A stretch of 64,000 bases of DNA from Ampullimonas aquatilis (GCF_049675895.1 NZ_CP183834.1:2418001-2482000); one strand, 5' to 3'. Shown: positions 34,957-45,155, numbered from the stretch's first letter. Notes: generated from the sequence alone by a model not told the origin. Program-made: numbers and translations.

Positions 34957-34989
34957 AGTAAACCATGCTGACGATATGTCAGCATCATT

Positions 34990-35018
34990 AAAAAAGCCCG
35001 CTAAACGCGGGCTTTTTT
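34990..35018. terminator. Bidirectional terminator between the glucan synthase and accD
   Basis: AAAAAAGCCCGC (34990-35001) and GCGGGCTTTTTT (35007-35018) form a perfect 12-base stem around a five-base loop. A-run and T-run on either side serve both convergent genes. Confidence 0.93.
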
Positions 35019-35036
35019 AATTAAACATCAACCAAA

Positions 35037-35909
35037 TCAGGCAACCGCATCGGCAGGCTTGTTTTGCAACAGCGCCAACAGGCGTGCAATTTCTTCGCGC
35101 ATTTTGCGACGATCAACAATCATGTCAATCGCACCTTTTTGAATCAAAAACTCGGCGCGCTGAAATCCTTCAGGCAGTTTTTCACGAACCGTATTCTCAA
35201 TCACACGAGGACCTGCAAAACCAATCAATGCCTTGGGCTCAGCAATCACCACATCACCCAAAAAGGCGAAGCTGGCCGATACACCACCCATCGTAGGGTC
35301 AGTCAAGACACTGATATAAGGTAATTTGGCTTCAGAAAGCTTGGTCAGCATGGCAGTGGTTTTGGCCATCTGCATCAATGACAACAAGCCTTCCTGCATC
35401 CGTGCACCGCCAGAGGCAGTGACTGAAATAAATGGCACTTTCTGTTCCAAGGCAACCTGGGCACCACGAGCAAAACGCTCACCCACCACCGAACCCATTG
35501 AGCCCCCCATGAATTCAAATTCAAAGCAAGCGGCCACCACTGGCAACGTCATGATGGAACCACCCTGCACAACCAGCGCATCCGTTTCGCCAGTGGCCTC
35601 CATGGCATCCTTGATACGATCCGGATATTTTTTGCTATCTTTAAATTTTAAAGAATCGATTGGCAAGACTTCCTGACCAATTTCAAAGCGACCTTCGGCA
35701 TCCAGCAGCGCATCCAGTCGATCGCGCGCACCAATCCGCATGTGAAAATCACATTTGGGACAGACTTCAAGGTTTTTCTGCAGATCGGTCTTATACAGCA
35801 CCGCTTCACAGCTTGGACACTTGACCCAGAGCCCTTCCGGAATCGTTTTACGATTGGCGGGGTCTGATTGTTTGATTCTTGGTGGCAGCAGTTTTTCAAT
35901 CCAGCTCAT
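35037..35909 (-). CDS. accD: Acetyl-CoA carboxylase carboxyltransferase subunit beta
   Basis: 290 aa. N-terminal zinc ribbon (WVKCPSCEAVLYKTDLQKNL ... CPKC, four Cys) followed by the carboxyltransferase/crotonase fold (MGGSMGSVVGERFARG; SGGARMQEGLLSLMQMAKT). With AccA it transfers carboxyl from biotin to acetyl-CoA. It follows trpA on the same strand; the gap of 84 bases could hold its own promoter. Confidence 0.97.
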   Translation of the reverse strand: MSWIEKLLPPRIKQSDPANRKTIPEGLWVKCPSCEAVLYKTDLQKNLEVCPKCDFHMRIGARDRLDALLDAEGRFEIGQEVLPIDSLKFKDSKKYPDRIKDAMEATGETDALVVQGGSIMTLPVVAACFEFEFMGGSMGSVVGERFARGAQVALEQKVPFISVTASGGARMQEGLLSLMQMAKTTAMLTKLSEAKLPYISVLTDPTMGGVSASFAFLGDVVIAEPKALIGFAGPRVIENTVREKLPEGFQRAEFLIQKGAIDMIVDRRKMREEIARLLALLQNKPADAVA

Positions 35910-35993
35910 ATCACCCTTTCCTTAGTTTGATTGAGGCAAAGTCACATGACCAATCATGTTTGCCCACGCTTTAATTCTTATCAATGCCAACGA

Positions 35994-36806
35994 TCAAGCA
36001 TCCAGCGCCCGTCGAATTTCAGCCATAAAGGCCTGCAGATTACTGGCTGCATTTTCTTTACTGGATTCTTCCAGTAACTGAACAATCCGGCTACCGATCA
36101 CCACCGCATCCGATTTTTCAGATACAGCCCGAGCACTACTGGCATCGCGAATACCAAAACCCACGCCGACCGGCAATGTTACCCCTTCAAGATCGAAGAG
36201 TTCTTTGATGGCCGCAATTTTACTGGCAACCTCCACCACGTCCAAATTACCTGCACCGGTCACCCCTTTAAGGGACACATAATACACGTAACCCGTCGCA
36301 ATATGGGCAACTTCACGAATCCGCTTGTCGGTGGAAGTTGGTGCCAAAAGGAAAATCGGATCAATCTGCTGTGCCTTGGCCAACTCGGCAAAACTGCCGC
36401 ACTCTTCCGGCGGGTAATCCACCACCAACACGCCATCTACCCCCGCTTGATGGGCTTCGGACAAAAACTTGTCACTGCCCATGCGCTCAATCGGATTGGC
36501 ATAACCCATTAAAACAACGGGTGTCGTGTCGTTGGTTTGGCGAAAAGCGTGCACGTAATCTAGCACCTGACGCATGCCTACCTTGGCTTTGAGGGCGCGC
36601 TCCGATGCTCTTTGAATGACTGGACCATCGGCCATTGGGTCAGAAAACGGTACGCCGAGTTCAATCACATCCGAGCCACCGTTGACCAGCGCATGCATCA
36701 GGTCAACGGTTAGCTCTGGGTATGGATCACCGGCAGTAATGAATGGGATTAGACCTTTTTTACCTTGTGCTTCCAGATCCGCAAAAACTTCTTGAATACG
36801 TGACAT
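35994..36806 (-). CDS. trpA: Tryptophan synthase alpha subunit
   Basis: 270-aa TIM barrel that cleaves indole-glycerol phosphate. Catalytic region GLIPFITAGDPYPELTVDLM and VIELGVPFSDPMADGPVIQR, with the conserved Glu and Asp, and later GVTGAGNLDV and GVGFGIRDASS. ATG 36806 gives the normal MSRIQEVFADL start; a longer frame to 36854 is inside trpB. The trpB stop is two bases upstream, so translation is coupled. Confidence 0.97.
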   Translation of the reverse strand: MSRIQEVFADLEAQGKKGLIPFITAGDPYPELTVDLMHALVNGGSDVIELGVPFSDPMADGPVIQRASERALKAKVGMRQVLDYVHAFRQTNDTTPVVLMGYANPIERMGSDKFLSEAHQAGVDGVLVVDYPPEECGSFAELAKAQQIDPIFLLAPTSTDKRIREVAHIATGYVYYVSLKGVTGAGNLDVVEVASKIAAIKELFDLEGVTLPVGVGFGIRDASSARAVSEKSDAVVIGSRIVQLLEESSKENAASNLQAFMAEIRRALDA

Positions 36807-36808
36807 GA

Positions 36809-38059
36809 TTATTTTGCCTTGATGGTCTGAGCCAGTTGATGATCCGCACGGCACGAAGCGCGACAGTAGAATTCCATCCCCGATTTTTCGGCTACGGTAT
36901 GAATATCCTTATCACCTCGGCCAGATAAATTGACCAGGACCACTTTGTCTTTCGGCAAGGTAGCCGCCAGTTTGGAACCATAGGCAATGGCATGACTGGA
37001 TTCCAGTGCCGGAATGATGCCTTCAATCCGGCATAAGGTATGAAAGGCATTCAATGCTTCATCATCGGTAATGCTGACGTATTGTGCCCGGTCCGAATCC
37101 TTCAACCAGGCATGCTCAGGACCAACACCTGGGTAATCCAGACCTGCCGAGATGGAGTGGGTTTCAATGATTTGACCATCGGCATCCTGCAATAGATAAG
37201 TCCGGTTGCCGTGCAAAACACCGGGCGAACCAGCAATCAATGAAGCTGAATGACGTCCTGTATCGAGTCCATCACCGGCGGCTTCCACGCCAATCAGTTG
37301 CACATCGGCGTGATCAATATAGGGATAGAAAATCCCCATCGCATTACTGCCGCCGCCCACACAAGCGACCACATAATCGGGTTGACGGCCGACCATCTCA
37401 GGCATCTGCTCAATACACTCTTCGCCAATCACACTTTGAAAATCACGCACCATCATCGGGTAGGGATGCGGACCTGCCACCGTACCAATGATGTAGAAGG
37501 TACTTTCCACATTGGTGACCCAGTCGCGCATGGCCTCATTCAAGGCATCCTTGAGGGTTTTGGAGCCACTGGAAACCGGTATCACCGTCGCACCAAGCAG
37601 TTTCATGCGGTACACATTGGCAGCCTGACGTTCCACATCTTCGGCACCCATATAGACTACACATTCCATACCGTAACGTGCTGCAATGGTAGCGCTGGCT
37701 ACACCATGCTGGCCTGCTCCGGTTTCGGCAATCACCCGTTTTTTGCCCATGCGTTTAGCCAACATGGCCTGACCGATCACATTATTGATTTTGTGAGCAC
37801 CGGTATGGTTAAGGTCTTCGCGTTTGAGAAAAATCTGCGCACCACCTGCTTGTTCGGTCAGTCGCTCGGCGAAATAAATGGGACTGGGTCGACCAACATA
37901 ATGTTTGAGTTCCCGTTTGAACTCGGCAATAAACTCCGCATCGTGTTGATAACGCGCATAGTTTTCCTTGAGTTCATCCAAAGCATGAACCAGCGTTTCG
38001 GAGACGAATGAACCACCATAAGGGCCAAAATGACCACGTTGATCGGGTAAGTTATACAT
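36809..38059 (-). CDS. trpB: Tryptophan synthase beta subunit
   Basis: 416-aa PLP enzyme joining indole and serine. The PLP lysine lies in REDLNHTGAHKINNVIGQAM, the phosphate loop in CVGGGSNAMGIFYPY. MYNLPDQRGHFGPYGGSFVS from ATG 38059 is the standard N-terminus; a GTG nine codons upstream is less likely. Part of trpF-trpB-trpA. Confidence 0.97.
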   Translation of the reverse strand: MYNLPDQRGHFGPYGGSFVSETLVHALDELKENYARYQHDAEFIAEFKRELKHYVGRPSPIYFAERLTEQAGGAQIFLKREDLNHTGAHKINNVIGQAMLAKRMGKKRVIAETGAGQHGVASATIAARYGMECVVYMGAEDVERQAANVYRMKLLGATVIPVSSGSKTLKDALNEAMRDWVTNVESTFYIIGTVAGPHPYPMMVRDFQSVIGEECIEQMPEMVGRQPDYVVACVGGGSNAMGIFYPYIDHADVQLIGVEAAGDGLDTGRHSASLIAGSPGVLHGNRTYLLQDADGQIIETHSISAGLDYPGVGPEHAWLKDSDRAQYVSITDDEALNAFHTLCRIEGIIPALESSHAIAYGSKLAATLPKDKVVLVNLSGRGDKDIHTVAEKSGMEFYCRASCRADHQLAQTIKAK

Positions 38060-38119
38060 GGAACCAGCCTTTGCGCCTTGTGGCACAGTAGATCAGTTAT
38101 TGGAATGCGTACCTCAACA

Positions 38120-38761
38120 CTAAGCTGATGCAGACAACTGCAGATCTGCGGTACGTACGGCCTCAATAAATGAACGGATTTTTTGATGATCTTTGATACC
38201 CTTGGCGCTCTCCACGCCAGAAGACACATCGACCGCATAGGGACGAATTTTGGCGATCGCCTCAGCGACATTTTGCGCATTCAAGCCACCACTTAAAACG
38301 GCCTGATGCGCGATTTCTTCGGGAATGAGTGTCCAATCGAATACCTCTCCACCTCCACCATACCCTTGAACAAAAGCATCCAATAACAAGGCCTGGGCAG
38401 AAGAAAACTGTTGCCGATATTTTAACAAATCCAGATCGGGCTGTACGCGCGCTGCACGGATAAAAGGCAAACCATGATCCAGACAATCTGCGGCAAGTTC
38501 ATCGCCATGAAACTGCAACAGCGTCAATGGCACTTGCTGCCTAACTGCTGCGATTTCCGTCGGCTGTGCATTCACAAATAAACCAACCAAGGTGATGAAA
38601 GGTGGCAAATCTCGTGTGAGCAAAGCCGCTTTTTCGGGTGCAATATAGCGAGGGCTTTGGGGATAAAACACCAAACCAATCGCATCGGCACCACTTTCAA
38701 CGGCACAGCACAGGTCTTCCTCGCGGGTAATGCCACAAATCTTGATGCGGGTACGTTGCAT
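38120..38761 (-). CDS. trpF: Phosphoribosylanthranilate isomerase
   Basis: 213-aa TIM barrel of tryptophan synthesis. Motifs: RIKICGITREEDLCCAVESG with the catalytic Cys, VGLFVNAQ, LQFHGDE and the C-terminal DVSSGVESAKGIKDHQKI. ATG 38761 is preferred to 38779. It follows truA after 100 bases that contain alternative hairpins. Confidence 0.95.
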   Translation of the reverse strand: MQRTRIKICGITREEDLCCAVESGADAIGLVFYPQSPRYIAPEKAALLTRDLPPFITLVGLFVNAQPTEIAAVRQQVPLTLLQFHGDELAADCLDHGLPFIRAARVQPDLDLLKYRQQFSSAQALLLDAFVQGYGGGGEVFDWTLIPEEIAHQAVLSGGLNAQNVAEAIAKIRPYAVDVSSGVESAKGIKDHQKIRSFIEAVRTADLQLSASA

Positions 38762-38794
38762 GATTGACTCGGAAAACATGAATTTTTAAGGAGT

Positions 38795-38826
38795 ATAAGC
38801 ATAAATAAGCTCATTAAGTGCTTATT
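38795..38826 (-). promoter_or_regulatory. Mutually exclusive hairpins in the trpF leader
   Basis: The arm 38819-38826 (TGCTTATT on the plus strand) can pair either with AATAAGC (38804-38810) or with ATAAGCA (38795-38801); both matches are perfect over seven bases and share the same partner. On the minus strand this lies 34-65 bases before the trpF start. No U-run follows, so it is not a classical attenuator. Confidence 0.3.
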
Positions 38827-38860
38827 ATATAGCTTTTAAAAAATACACTGCACTAGTATA

Positions 38861-39736
38861 TTAAGACAATGGCGATCTGGCAAAAAACTGCTGACTCACC
38901 CAGGCTGGCAACCCTGTCTCAGTCGGTTCCTGCCAATGATTGAATGGTAAATCAAACTGCGCCGGATATTGAATCCCCGTCAAGTACAAGCCATCAGGCA
39001 TGAAAGTAGGCGCTGCGATCAACCGAGAACGTGCTGCCAGTAATTCTGTCATCCACGCCGGAGCTTGTTTGCCTTGCCCAATGTAAATCAAGGCTCCCAC
39101 CAGATTGCGAATCATATGGTGCAAAAAAGCATTGGCAGAAAAATAAAAAATAAACATGCCGTCACACTGAGCAATTTGCACGTTGTACATCGTCTTGACC
39201 GGGCTTTTGGCCTGACACTCGGCAGAGCGAAACGAAGAGAAATCATGCTCTCCCACCAAGACTTGTGTGGCCTGTTGCATTGACAGTAGATTTAAATCGG
39301 CGTGAATCCAGCCTGATCGTTGAAATAAGATCGGAGAACGAGTTGCGCTCGTTTGCAAAAGATAGACATAGCTGCGAGTATGGGCGGAAAAGCGGGCATG
39401 AAAATCATGTGAAACCTGCCGCGCCCATTGCACAGCTATGCTGGGTGGCAAATAGCGATTCACGCCACGCACCCATGAAGCCAACGGACGATCCAGCTCA
39501 GTATCCAGATGCACCACCTGCCTTAGAGCATGAACACCAGCATCGGTCCTGCCCGCACAAACAACAGGAATGGGCGTTTGCGCAAATTCAAATAACGCAG
39601 TTTGAAGACGATCCTGAATGGTTTTGCCGTGCACCTGGCTTTGCCATCCAGCAAAGCCAGCACCATCATATTGAATGCCTAATGCTAGGCGTCGAGTAAT
39701 TGGCAGTCCAGCAGTCTGAACCAGTACATCATTCAC
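38861..39736 (-). CDS. truA: tRNA pseudouridine(38-40) synthase
   Basis: 291 aa. Catalytic aspartate in VVCAGRTDAGVHALRQVVHL; other family markers are GIQYDGAGFAGWQ near the start, ANAFLHHMIRNLVGAL and the GIQYPA C-terminal region. Modifies positions 38-40 of the tRNA anticodon arm. It begins 24 bases after the fimV stop and is probably co-transcribed with it. Confidence 0.96.
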   Translation of the reverse strand: MNDVLVQTAGLPITRRLALGIQYDGAGFAGWQSQVHGKTIQDRLQTALFEFAQTPIPVVCAGRTDAGVHALRQVVHLDTELDRPLASWVRGVNRYLPPSIAVQWARQVSHDFHARFSAHTRSYVYLLQTSATRSPILFQRSGWIHADLNLLSMQQATQVLVGEHDFSSFRSAECQAKSPVKTMYNVQIAQCDGMFIFYFSANAFLHHMIRNLVGALIYIGQGKQAPAWMTELLAARSRLIAAPTFMPDGLYLTGIQYPAQFDLPFNHWQEPTETGLPAWVSQQFFARSPLS

Positions 39737-39760
39737 AGAACTGCTGACCGGTTCACATTG

Positions 39761-42736
39761 TTAGCCAAGTTTGGCCAATAAAGCCTGCGCCTTATCCGCC
39801 TGATTTTGCGAGCCACTAGCCAAAACTTCTTCCAATAACTCACGGGCACCTTCAGCTTCACCCATTTCGGAATAAGCCTCTGCCAATTCCAACTTGGTAT
39901 TCATCTCCTGTACATCAGTCAAAGGACGCGGTTTATCCAAGCGACTATCGGCAGTCAGCACATCTGTGCGACCCTGCATTTTCTGGGTCTTCATGAAATT
40001 GGATTCCTGATTGCCCATAACGGACATGCCAGCAGCCAAATCATCATGCTCACCACCAATGATCGTTGGCAGATCAAGCGACGTTTCAGGTTTGTCAGAA
40101 ACAAAAGCAGAAGGCGTGTAGTCCAGACTTTTTGCTTCAGTAGCAGGGTTCAGATCAAGGCTGATCTTGGAAAGATCAACTGGCATTTGTAATGAAGGAA
40201 TCTCAGGCGACTCATCCATAGATCCCAGGCGCGAAGGTTGGAAATCTCTTTCCAGATCCAGACTTGGCTCATCTTCGTTCAGATTGGTCAAACCCAAATC
40301 GGTTGACTCAAAACTGATGGAATGATCAGCCGCCTCTTCTTTGGAGGCACTCTTCAGCTCATCCAACATCGAGGGCTCATTGAACTGAATCACACTATTT
40401 TCCCAAGGAGCAGGCGCAGATGGTTTGAATTCGAGACTAATTTCCTCTTCCTGCCCGTCTTTAGGAGGCTCTGCCAGATCGAGATCAAAATCAACCGTGT
40501 CGGAATCCAAAGGCGGCGTATCTTCTACGAGCTCAGCCACAGGTTCACTTTTTGGTGGGGCAAATGCTGAACGGGGTGAAATACTCATTGATTCGTTATA
40601 TGCCGTCAACAAATCATCCGTTCCCGTGTTCAACTCCAAAGGCTCGGTAGGGGCTGTCAAAGACTCGATCTTGGCAGCAACATCAGCAGAGACCTGCCCA
40701 CCTGAATACAATGGGTTTTCAGGATCAATACCAGCCCCCAAAGCCACTGCTCTTGCCCACTCATCACCCTCACCTTTGGTTGCTGCGTATAACTCACCGG
40801 CCACCATCTCAAATGATCGGGCATCGCGTCTTGCTGCATAGATCTCGAGTAATTTGACTCGTACGGAATGACGATCAGGCTGATTGCGCAGTGCTTCTTT
40901 CAAAATCTCTTCAGCCTGTAAATCGCGGCCATAGGCAATATAAACATCAGCTTCAGCAATGGGATCAACTTCATTGGCATCAAGCTGACTTGCTGACGGA
41001 TTAAAACTGGAAGAAAACACACTGGTCTGACCAGATACCGTCACGTTGGACGTATCCACACTTTGTCCGCCAGTCTTACCAAACAAGGAGTGTCCACCAA
41101 TACTGGAAACGGCTAAAAGACTGTCACCCATGGCAGGCTCAGCTGCACGCTTTTTGCGTTGTAACCAGGCAAACCCCAAGGCACCCGCAATCAGCGCACC
41201 CACACCACCCAATGCCAATGGGTTGGATAAGAGGCCATCCACCATGGAGGGCTCTTCAGCGATGGGTACCACTGGCGTATTTTCTGCAACTGGTGCCGGT
41301 GCTGCCGCAACAGGCTCCTCTTTGGCGGGCTCAGCCACTTCAGGCTTAACTTCCACTTTGGGTTCTTCTTTAACCGGCTCAGCAACTGGCTCGCTGACAG
41401 GCGCTTTCTCAGCGACTGGCGGCGTAAGTTCAACAGTGGGCTTTTCAACAGGCTTCTCTGGCGCTTTCTTCACTGCTTCCACAGGTGCAGGCTGAGTCAC
41501 AACAGGCATTTCCACTTTAGCTGGCGGTGGCACCACAGCAGCAACTGGTGGTGTCTGCGCCGCTTGCTGTGATTTGGCCAAAGCAGCATTCCTCAACTCC
41601 AACTGAGTTTTAAGATCATTAATACTTTTTTCAAGCTCAACGATACGTTTGTTTGCCTCGCTCACTGCGGCCGATTCTTTTTTATCAACGCCACCAGCTG
41701 CCGCACCCGCAACGCCCTCACCTGGCTTGACCAGCTTCAACTTATCGCCAGAGTTATTAGGATCAACACCCGGCTCTTGGACTTTGGCTTCGATTTTTCC
41801 TGAAGACCCTTGTTTTGCCGTAGTGGGCACAGCCTTTTGCTTGGCGACATTGTTGGCCAACTGCTCTTTATATGCGCCGAAATCACTAGACGATGCAGAA
41901 ACCGACTTTCTTCCCTCACCAGAATCAGCTACCGCATTCGGGCTACCCACCGATGCAGGAAGTGCCAGGTTGGCACCTGAACGAATCAGGTTCATATTGC
42001 CATTGATGAAGGCATTTGGATTGGATTGATAGAGCACAGCCATTGTCTTATCCAGAGACAATGTACTTTCCTGAAACTGTTTAGCAATACCCGACAAGGT
42101 ATCACCAGGCTTGACGCGATATTGCTTGCCATCTTGAATGGCAGTTGGCTCTGCTGGTGGCGTATCAACAGACTTAGCAGCCCTGACCACAACTGGTCGA
42201 CGTACTTTTTTAGGGCGATCTTCGGTATAAGGCAAGTCATTGCCGCTTACCCGATTATCCACTACCACTTCACCAACCTGGGCTCCAGCTTTGCTTTCAG
42301 GAGGGTCCAACAAAAATGTAAACTCACGCACCAGCTTCCCGGAAGACCAGTTAAGCTCAACCAGCACATCGACAAATGGTTCATTCAGTGGCCGAGATGA
42401 AGTGACTTTGACAACAGGTTTACCGCTAGCATCCTTGTCAACAGCAAATCGTAAGGTGGAAAGCGAACCACTATATTCAATATTGGCAGATCGGTATGCC
42501 TCGACTGGCGCCAGTTTTGCTGTTAAAGAGAGTGCCTCATCTTTTGAGACAGAAGTCAGTTCAATTTCGGCTCGTAACGGTTGACCAAGTGCAGAATAAA
42601 CATTCAGGCGTCCGAGGCCAGCAGCCTGAACCTGAGAGGAAACCACACCACTCAAGAAAAGTCCCGACAGCGCCACTTGCACCAGTCGAACTGTTCTTTT
42701 CAGCTTTTTATTAGGTATCTCACTATGCGTAAACAC
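39761..42736 (-). CDS. fimV: FimV-like motility/polar hub protein
   Basis: 991 aa. Signal peptide (ending SSQVQA before AGLGRLNVYSALGQPLRAEI, the FimV N-terminal signature), a periplasmic beta domain, a LysM domain (about 205-260; YRVKPGDTLSGIAKQF) for peptidoglycan binding, a long Pro/Val/Glu/Lys-rich linker, one TM helix (about 505-530), and an acidic cytoplasmic tail that ends in a TPR-like module (ELAEAYSEMGEAEGARELLE). FimV organises the cell pole and type IV pili. The start is GTG with an AGGGAGG ribosome site five to six bases upstream; no ATG fits. Confidence 0.93.
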   Translation of the reverse strand: MFTHSEIPNKKLKRTVRLVQVALSGLFLSGVVSSQVQAAGLGRLNVYSALGQPLRAEIELTSVSKDEALSLTAKLAPVEAYRSANIEYSGSLSTLRFAVDKDASGKPVVKVTSSRPLNEPFVDVLVELNWSSGKLVREFTFLLDPPESKAGAQVGEVVVDNRVSGNDLPYTEDRPKKVRRPVVVRAAKSVDTPPAEPTAIQDGKQYRVKPGDTLSGIAKQFQESTLSLDKTMAVLYQSNPNAFINGNMNLIRSGANLALPASVGSPNAVADSGEGRKSVSASSSDFGAYKEQLANNVAKQKAVPTTAKQGSSGKIEAKVQEPGVDPNNSGDKLKLVKPGEGVAGAAAGGVDKKESAAVSEANKRIVELEKSINDLKTQLELRNAALAKSQQAAQTPPVAAVVPPPAKVEMPVVTQPAPVEAVKKAPEKPVEKPTVELTPPVAEKAPVSEPVAEPVKEEPKVEVKPEVAEPAKEEPVAAAPAPVAENTPVVPIAEEPSMVDGLLSNPLALGGVGALIAGALGFAWLQRKKRAAEPAMGDSLLAVSSIGGHSLFGKTGGQSVDTSNVTVSGQTSVFSSSFNPSASQLDANEVDPIAEADVYIAYGRDLQAEEILKEALRNQPDRHSVRVKLLEIYAARRDARSFEMVAGELYAATKGEGDEWARAVALGAGIDPENPLYSGGQVSADVAAKIESLTAPTEPLELNTGTDDLLTAYNESMSISPRSAFAPPKSEPVAELVEDTPPLDSDTVDFDLDLAEPPKDGQEEEISLEFKPSAPAPWENSVIQFNEPSMLDELKSASKEEAADHSISFESTDLGLTNLNEDEPSLDLERDFQPSRLGSMDESPEIPSLQMPVDLSKISLDLNPATEAKSLDYTPSAFVSDKPETSLDLPTIIGGEHDDLAAGMSVMGNQESNFMKTQKMQGRTDVLTADSRLDKPRPLTDVQEMNTKLELAEAYSEMGEAEGARELLEEVLASGSQNQADKAQALLAKLG

Positions 42737-42888
42737 GCACGCCTCCCTGTTTAAACGAATGTTTTACATTAACATCAAGCCTTTACGCTGGCAAGCTCAA
42801 CCATAGCTGGAAGAAATTAAATCTCGTTAATTCACCAAATGACTTTGCCAACATATTAAGCTGCAAATCATGTCAGTACCTTGTTATT

Positions 42889-44019
42889 TCACAAAAGGAT
42901 ACGTAACATACGACGCAAAGGCTCAGCAGCTCCCCACAAAAGCTGATCCCCAATCGTAAAAGCACCAAGATATTCTGGGCCCATTGCCAACTTACGCAAC
43001 CGCCCTACCGGAATAGTTAACGTGCCGGTGACTGCCGCAGGGGTCAAATCACGCATGGAGTCCTCCCGAGTATTAGGAACAACACGAGCCCAAGTGTTGG
43101 CTGATTTCAACATATCCTCAATCTCATCCAGCGGCACATTTTTCTTCAATTTAATCGTCAAAGCCTGCGAGTGGCAGCGCATCGCACCAATACGAATACA
43201 CAAACCATCCACGGGTATGGCACTTTGAGCCTTACCATCGCCTCGGCCAAGAATCTTGTTAGTTTCAGCACCACCCTTCCACTCCTCGCGACTCATACCA
43301 TCGCCAAGATCCTTATCAATCCATGGAATCAAATTTCCGGCCAAAGGTACGCCAAAGTTTTTGGTTTCATCAGCAGAGAAACCATGCTGCTTTTCCAGAA
43401 CCCGACGGTCAATTTCAAGAATGGCAGAAGCTGGGTTGCTTAACAGGTCACTCACAGCACCATTAATAGCGCCAAATTGGGTCAGCAATTCACGCATGTG
43501 TTGTGCACCACCACCAGATGCAGCCTGATAGGTCATGGAGGTCATCCACTCAATCAAATCATTTTGAAAAAGACCGCCAAGTCCCATCAACATGCAACTG
43601 ACCGTACAGTTACCACCAATAAAATTCTTTACACCATGACTTATGCCATTTTCAATCACATCTAGGTTGACTGGATCAAGAACAATAATGGCGTCCTGAT
43701 TCATGCGCAAACTAGAGGCTGCATCAATCCAGTATCCTTGCCAACCAGCCTCACGCAGCTTAGGAAAAACTTCATTGGTGTAATCACCACCCTGACAAGT
43801 CAGGATGACATCCATTTTTTTCAGTGCATCAATATCCGTTGCACTTAATAATCGGCCTTCTTTAGTCGTAGAAGGAGCAAAGTCAGGCAGACTGCCTCCA
43901 GCAGCACTCGTTGAAAAGAATACCGGTTCAAAATAATCAAAGTCATGCTCTTCAAGCATGCGCTGCATTAAAACCGAGCCAACCATGCCACGCCAACCAA
44001 TCAAACCAACAGATTTCAT
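42889..44019 (-). CDS. asd: Aspartate-semialdehyde dehydrogenase
   Basis: 376 aa, NADPH-dependent, second step of lysine, threonine and methionine synthesis. GLIGWRGMVGSVLMQRM at the N-terminus (cofactor loop), the nucleophile Cys in IGGNCTVSCMLMGLGGLF and the YQAASGGGAQHMRELL segment identify the proteobacterial class of Asd. It lies 77 bases after leuB. Confidence 0.97.
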   Translation of the reverse strand: MKSVGLIGWRGMVGSVLMQRMLEEHDFDYFEPVFFSTSAAGGSLPDFAPSTTKEGRLLSATDIDALKKMDVILTCQGGDYTNEVFPKLREAGWQGYWIDAASSLRMNQDAIIVLDPVNLDVIENGISHGVKNFIGGNCTVSCMLMGLGGLFQNDLIEWMTSMTYQAASGGGAQHMRELLTQFGAINGAVSDLLSNPASAILEIDRRVLEKQHGFSADETKNFGVPLAGNLIPWIDKDLGDGMSREEWKGGAETNKILGRGDGKAQSAIPVDGLCIRIGAMRCHSQALTIKLKKNVPLDEIEDMLKSANTWARVVPNTREDSMRDLTPAAVTGTLTIPVGRLRKLAMGPEYLGAFTIGDQLLWGAAEPLRRMLRILL

Positions 44020-44096
44020 GTGAGTTCTCTAAACAGTTTGCAATAAATTATTGCCACAGCAATTTTGCGGCAAAAGAATATCTACAATTTCAATGA

Positions 44097-45155
44097 TTAA
44101 CCAAGCGCTTTTAAGACAGCATCACCCATCTCTTTTGTGCCAACGCGTTGCATGCCTGCCTCGTAAATATCACCCGTCCGATAACCTTGTGACAATACCA
44201 CCTTCACCGCATTTTCTATACGATCAGCCTGCTCCGCCTTATTGAGTGAATAACGCAACATCATGGCCACCGATAAAATGGTTGCCAATGGATTAGCAAT
44301 ACCTTTACCTGCAATATCAGGTGCAGAGCCATGCGAAGGTTCATATAAACCCTTTTGCGCTTGATCCAATGAAGCCGAAGGCAACATACCAATTGATCCC
44401 GTCAACATTGATGCCTCATCAGACAAAATATCACCAAAGAGATTACCCGTAACAATGACATCAAATTGTTTGGGATTCTTCAGCAATTGCATGGCCGCAT
44501 TATCCACATACATATGCGACAACTCGACATCAGCATAGTCTTTATGAACTTCAATCACTATTTCACGCCACAGCTGTGAAGTCTCCAGTACGTTGGCTTT
44601 ATCTACCGAACATAATTTTTTGCCACGTTTACGAGCTGTTTCAAAGCCCACCTTGGCAATTCTTCTGACCTCTGATTCCGAATAATGCATCGTATCAAAA
44701 CCTTGACGTTCGCCATTCTCAAGCTGACGAATTCCGCGCGGCTGTCCAAAATAAATATCACCAGTCAATTCGCGAATAATGAGAATATCCAAGCCTGCCA
44801 CCACTTCTGCTTTAAGTGTTGAAGCATTGGCCAACTCGGGATAAAGGATCGCAGGACGTAAATTGGCAAAGAGACCCAGACTTTTACGCAATCCCAAAAT
44901 CGCTTGCTCAGGTCTTAAAGATCGTTCCAGATTATCGTATTTAAAATCACCAACGGCACCAAACAGAATTGCATTCGATTCTTGAGCGAGCTTTAAGGTT
45001 GCATCAGGTAGGGGATGACCACTTGCCTCGTATCCCGCACCACCCACTGGGGCATACTCCAATTCAAATGACTCACCGAGTACCTTCAGGACACGCACAG
45101 CCTCAGCCACAATTTCCTTGCCAATACCATCACCTGGTAAAACTGCTATCTTCAT
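44097..45155 (-). CDS. leuB: 3-isopropylmalate dehydrogenase
   Basis: 352 aa. Oxidative decarboxylation in leucine synthesis. MKIAVLPGDGIGKEIVAEAV at the start, GAVGDFKYDNLERSLRPEQA with substrate arginines, the catalytic Tyr/Lys region and the C-terminal EPSHGSAPDIAGKGIANPLA are diagnostic. Immediately follows the small membrane gene (no gap). Confidence 0.97.
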   Translation of the reverse strand: MKIAVLPGDGIGKEIVAEAVRVLKVLGESFELEYAPVGGAGYEASGHPLPDATLKLAQESNAILFGAVGDFKYDNLERSLRPEQAILGLRKSLGLFANLRPAILYPELANASTLKAEVVAGLDILIIRELTGDIYFGQPRGIRQLENGERQGFDTMHYSESEVRRIAKVGFETARKRGKKLCSVDKANVLETSQLWREIVIEVHKDYADVELSHMYVDNAAMQLLKNPKQFDVIVTGNLFGDILSDEASMLTGSIGMLPSASLDQAQKGLYEPSHGSAPDIAGKGIANPLATILSVAMMLRYSLNKAEQADRIENAVKVVLSQGYRTGDIYEAGMQRVGTKEMGDAVLKALG

